Below, piece after piece: positions 35,325 to 37,005 of a DNA stretch of 37,005 nucleotides; position 1 is the stretch's first letter; every line of letters begins with the position of its first letter. Origin of the DNA: CAZPDM01 sp964585305 (GTDB lineage: Bacteria; Planctomycetota; Uabimicrobiia; Uabimicrobiales; JABWCH01); contig CAZPDM010000038.1 in the NCBI GenBank assembly GCA_964585305.1, positions 1 to 37,005 of the forward strand, written 5' to 3'. The notes beneath the pieces are model-generated. The model ran no database searches. It saw only the letters and a list, made by a program, of their open reading frames with translations, and had not been told where the DNA came from. Made by a program: the position numbers and the translations under genes.

Positions 35325-35563
35325 TAAATGAATGGACAAAAGTTTTTGGACTAAAAAATAGGCCAACTACGTGTTTGAGATTCAACTGTGAGGAATTGAA
35401 CCCGCCACTACAATTTTTTTTCGTTAAAGCTCGCTATCTATAAACGGTGGATTAATTCCTACCATGCACATCCATGCATGGGCAAGTTTACTGAGCTAAA
35501 ATTAGTATTGAGATAGGAATGTATAATAAATTCTTAGTCCAAATACTTTTGCCAACTTACTTA
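35325..35563. repeat. MITE-like repeat, copy B
   Basis: A ~239-bp copy of the same element as at 33437-33641, with an extra ~25 bases holding the palindrome CCATGCATGG (35472-35481). Its terminal inverted repeats match at about 20 of 26 ungapped positions (TAAATGAATGGACAAAAGTT against TAAGTAAGTTGGCAAAAGTA). The nested repeat lies at 35391-35408 and 35446-35460. The right end is 10 bases before the start of the phosphatidyltransferase gene and carries a TATAAT. On the minus strand it has TAGCTCAGT and GGGTTCAATTCC, which resemble tRNA D-arm and T-arm boxes. Confidence 0.85.
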
Positions 35564-35573
35564 GGATAAAAAA

Positions 35574-36782
35574 ATGTCCATGCCTAAAACAGCAATCTTT
35601 CATTTTTTACCATTTTCAAACTCTGAAACATTAAAACCTTTAGACGAATTTTGTGGTGTAAAAATTCTTCACAGAGCAATCATTACTGGAAAACGTGCAG
35701 GAATTGAAAAATTTTATCTTTGGAAAGAACCTAATCTTGACTTAGAAAAAAGTCTCAAAGAAGATAAACGTATTGGGGAATGTTGGCAATGGTGGGAACC
35801 ATCACAAGAAATAATAGATACTCCAATTTTACTTTATGGAATTTATACTATTTTACATCCCAAACATTTAAAAAATTATCTTGAAGAAAATACTCACCAA
35901 AAAGAATGGCTTACATCATCTAATAAATCATTATATATGGCTATTCTTCCTCATGCTAATTATTTAGAAAATATTTTGCAATCCAATATTTCCAACTCAA
36001 ATATATTAGAAAATCTGGCAACTCAACTACCTAACCAAGAATTCTCAGGTTTTGCATATACTATAAATAGCAGTATAGGAAATACCATACCCAATGGAGA
36101 AAAAGCTTTCCTTTCTACTTTTTCTTCGACATTAGACGGAATTGTAGATATATATTTCAATCGGCCATTAGGCAGGCTTATAACATTGCCTTTGGTGCGT
36201 AGACATGTTAGTGCAAATGTTGTAAGTATTGTTGGAATATTGATTGGTTTAATATCAGCAGGAATGTTTGTAAATGCCAATGCTTATCAGATTACTTTAT
36301 TGGGTGCAATTTTACTACAAATTTCAGCAATTATAGATTGTATTGACGGAGATGTTGCAAGATTGCAATTTAGAGAATCTATTCTTGGAAAATGGCTTGA
36401 TCTAACAGGAGATAATATTGTCCATGTCTTCCTATTTTCATGCTTAACATTTCGAGAATATTCTCGTTTGCAAACTATAGAACCTTTAATTTTTGGCAGC
36501 TTGCTAGTTTTAGGTGCAATCATATCTTTCCTTTTAGTAGCTTATGCACAAAATGTCCTTAAAACATATTCAAATCATTCTGAAGCCTCAAATGCAATAA
36601 AAAAAATGGAGCAATGGCTAGATAAAATGAGTACACGTGATTTTACTGTTCTTTTAATTATCGGTGCAATTATTGGCAATCTATATTGGTTTCTATGTTT
36701 AGCTGGTATTGGAACGCAAATCTTTTGGCTAATTTTATTGGGATTTATAGTAATGACAAAACGGCAATTATGCAAAAAATAA
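35574..36782 (+). CDS. CDP-alcohol phosphatidyltransferase with N-terminal nucleotidyltransferase-like domain
   Basis: A 402-residue protein. Residues ~1-185 resemble a sugar-nucleotidyltransferase domain in layout (VKILHRAIITGKRAGIEKFYLW) but lack the GGxGxR signature, so it is probably inactive or diverged. Residues ~190-400 form a membrane CDP-alcohol phosphatidyltransferase with the complete motif D255-x2-D258-G-x2-A-R-x8-G272-x3-D276-x3-D280 in IDCIDGDVARLQF...GKWLDLTGD. Several TM helices follow. The order matches the bifunctional inositol-1-phosphate cytidylyltransferase/di-myo-inositol-phosphate synthases, but it may instead make a phospholipid head group. AGGA lies seven bases before the ATG; an ATG two codons later is possible. 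It is the only gene directly downstream of MITE-like copy B. Confidence 0.85.
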   Translation: MSMPKTAIFHFLPFSNSETLKPLDEFCGVKILHRAIITGKRAGIEKFYLWKEPNLDLEKSLKEDKRIGECWQWWEPSQEIIDTPILLYGIYTILHPKHLKNYLEENTHQKEWLTSSNKSLYMAILPHANYLENILQSNISNSNILENLATQLPNQEFSGFAYTINSSIGNTIPNGEKAFLSTFSSTLDGIVDIYFNRPLGRLITLPLVRRHVSANVVSIVGILIGLISAGMFVNANAYQITLLGAILLQISAIIDCIDGDVARLQFRESILGKWLDLTGDNIVHVFLFSCLTFREYSRLQTIEPLIFGSLLVLGAIISFLLVAYAQNVLKTYSNHSEASNAIKKMEQWLDKMSTRDFTVLLIIGAIIGNLYWFLCLAGIGTQIFWLILLGFIVMTKRQLCKK

Positions 36783-36783
36783 T

Positions 36784-36820
36784 GCCAAGAAAATTCCTTG
36801 ACAAATGGCTTTTTTTTTTT
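36784..36820 (+). terminator. Probable intrinsic terminator with an 11-T tract
   Basis: GCCA..TGGC and CAAG..CTTG pairings precede a run of 11 T residues (36810-36820), just after the phosphatidyltransferase stop. The stem is weak but the T-tract is strong. A TTGACA at 36798-36803 may also be a -35 box for the next gene. Confidence 0.55.
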
Positions 36821-36876
36821 AGAATGATGCCATCATGGATCTCTATCTCTTTCTTTAAGAAAGGACATCGTTTTTT

Positions 36877-36966
36877 ATGAGAAAAATAAGTAATTTTCTA
36901 TTTCTATTTTTTTGTGGATTGCTTTTTATTGTTGCCCAAGAATCAAATGAGTTTGCTATTGTCTAG
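36877..36966 (+). pseudogene. Start of a secreted protein, possibly frameshifted at codon 30
   Basis: A 29-codon frame begins with a classical signal peptide (basic MRKIS, hydrophobic NFLFLFFCGLLFIV, then AQES), with AAGAAAGGA upstream. It stops at a TAG (36964-36966) right after the predicted cleavage site. Downstream, another frame stays open to the window end and reads ENNIGKIVVGHN. A one-base frameshift around 36955-36963 would join the two into a normal exported protein, so this is either a broken gene, a sequencing error or a real short peptide. The gene runs off the window. Confidence 0.45.
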
Positions 36967-37005
36967 AGAACAATATAGGTAAAATAGTTGTTGGGCATAA
37001 TTGTG

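Noticed and set aside
35499..35527. Strong promoter inside MITE-like copy B for the downstream gene
   Set aside because: TATAAT is present at 35522-35527, but no acceptable -35 box exists at 16-18 bases, so only the possibility of promoter activity is noted.
33437..35563. Functional tRNA genes in the MITE-like repeats
   Set aside because: Only box-like D-arm and T-arm strings are present; the T stem has mismatches and no 7-bp acceptor stem or anticodon arm can be drawn.

Overview
The window is a strongly AT-rich bacterial chromosome segment with tight gene packing. It has no complete insertion sequence, no CRISPR array and no rRNA or clear tRNA gene. Several traits together suggest a member of the PVC superphylum, most likely Planctomycetota-like: a kinase-fold protein with a membrane anchor, an FHA protein beside a giant ATPase with a CxC...CxC zinc ribbon, a MotA/TolQ-type channel paired with a VWA protein, sigma-54, a multi-Ig lipoprotein, a stand-alone B3/B4 protein and a DRG-type GTPase. 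This assignment is an inference; there is no marker here that fixes the phylum.

Layout. Bases 118-6920 (+ strand): a proton-channel-like subunit overlapping a TM/coiled-coil/VWA partner, then an FNR-type flavoprotein reductase, a large protein that may be a beta-propeller, and a protein with an HPD (J-domain-like) motif. The block ends in a strong bidirectional terminator. Bases 6958-12862 (- strand): a Na/phosphate cotransporter, an unknown two-TM protein, an M29-type aminopeptidase and a Wzt-type ABC ATPase. Bases 12912-15176 (+): a kinase-fold protein lacking both catalytic aspartates, with one TM segment and a C2-like tail. Bases 15227-30921 (- strand, read right to left): B3/B4 protein, recR, rpoN, an unknown 178-residue protein, a 2357-residue zinc-ribbon/TM/double-ATPase protein, a double FHA protein, a Nudix CoA diphosphatase and a 1019-residue lipoprotein. 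Bases 30958-35242 (- strand): a 46-residue membrane protein, a UDP-glucose dehydrogenase closely resembling the animal enzyme, a DRG/TGS GTPase, an FtsB/DivIC-like protein and PilT. Bases 35574-36782 (+): a CDP-alcohol phosphatidyltransferase fused to a nucleotidyltransferase-like domain. A short, possibly frameshifted secreted protein lies at the right edge.

Functional reading. Envelope biology dominates: a channel-driven periplasmic VWA stalk, a glycan exporter ATPase, UDP-glucuronate synthesis, a phospholipid or polar-lipid synthase, pilus retraction and a division protein. A second theme is signalling or scaffolding proteins whose catalytic sites are partly dead: the pseudokinase, a first ATPase module without a visible Walker A motif, and a degenerate second FHA domain.

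Non-coding structure is notable. Two ~205-240 bp MITE-like repeats (33437-33641 and 35325-35563) share imperfect terminal inverted repeats, a nested inverted repeat and tRNA-like motifs. A 64-bp tandem duplication copies the 3' end of the UDP-glucose dehydrogenase gene next to one of them. A GTTCCCATG palindrome forms the rpoN terminator, and a structured interval of unknown role lies between recR and rpoN.
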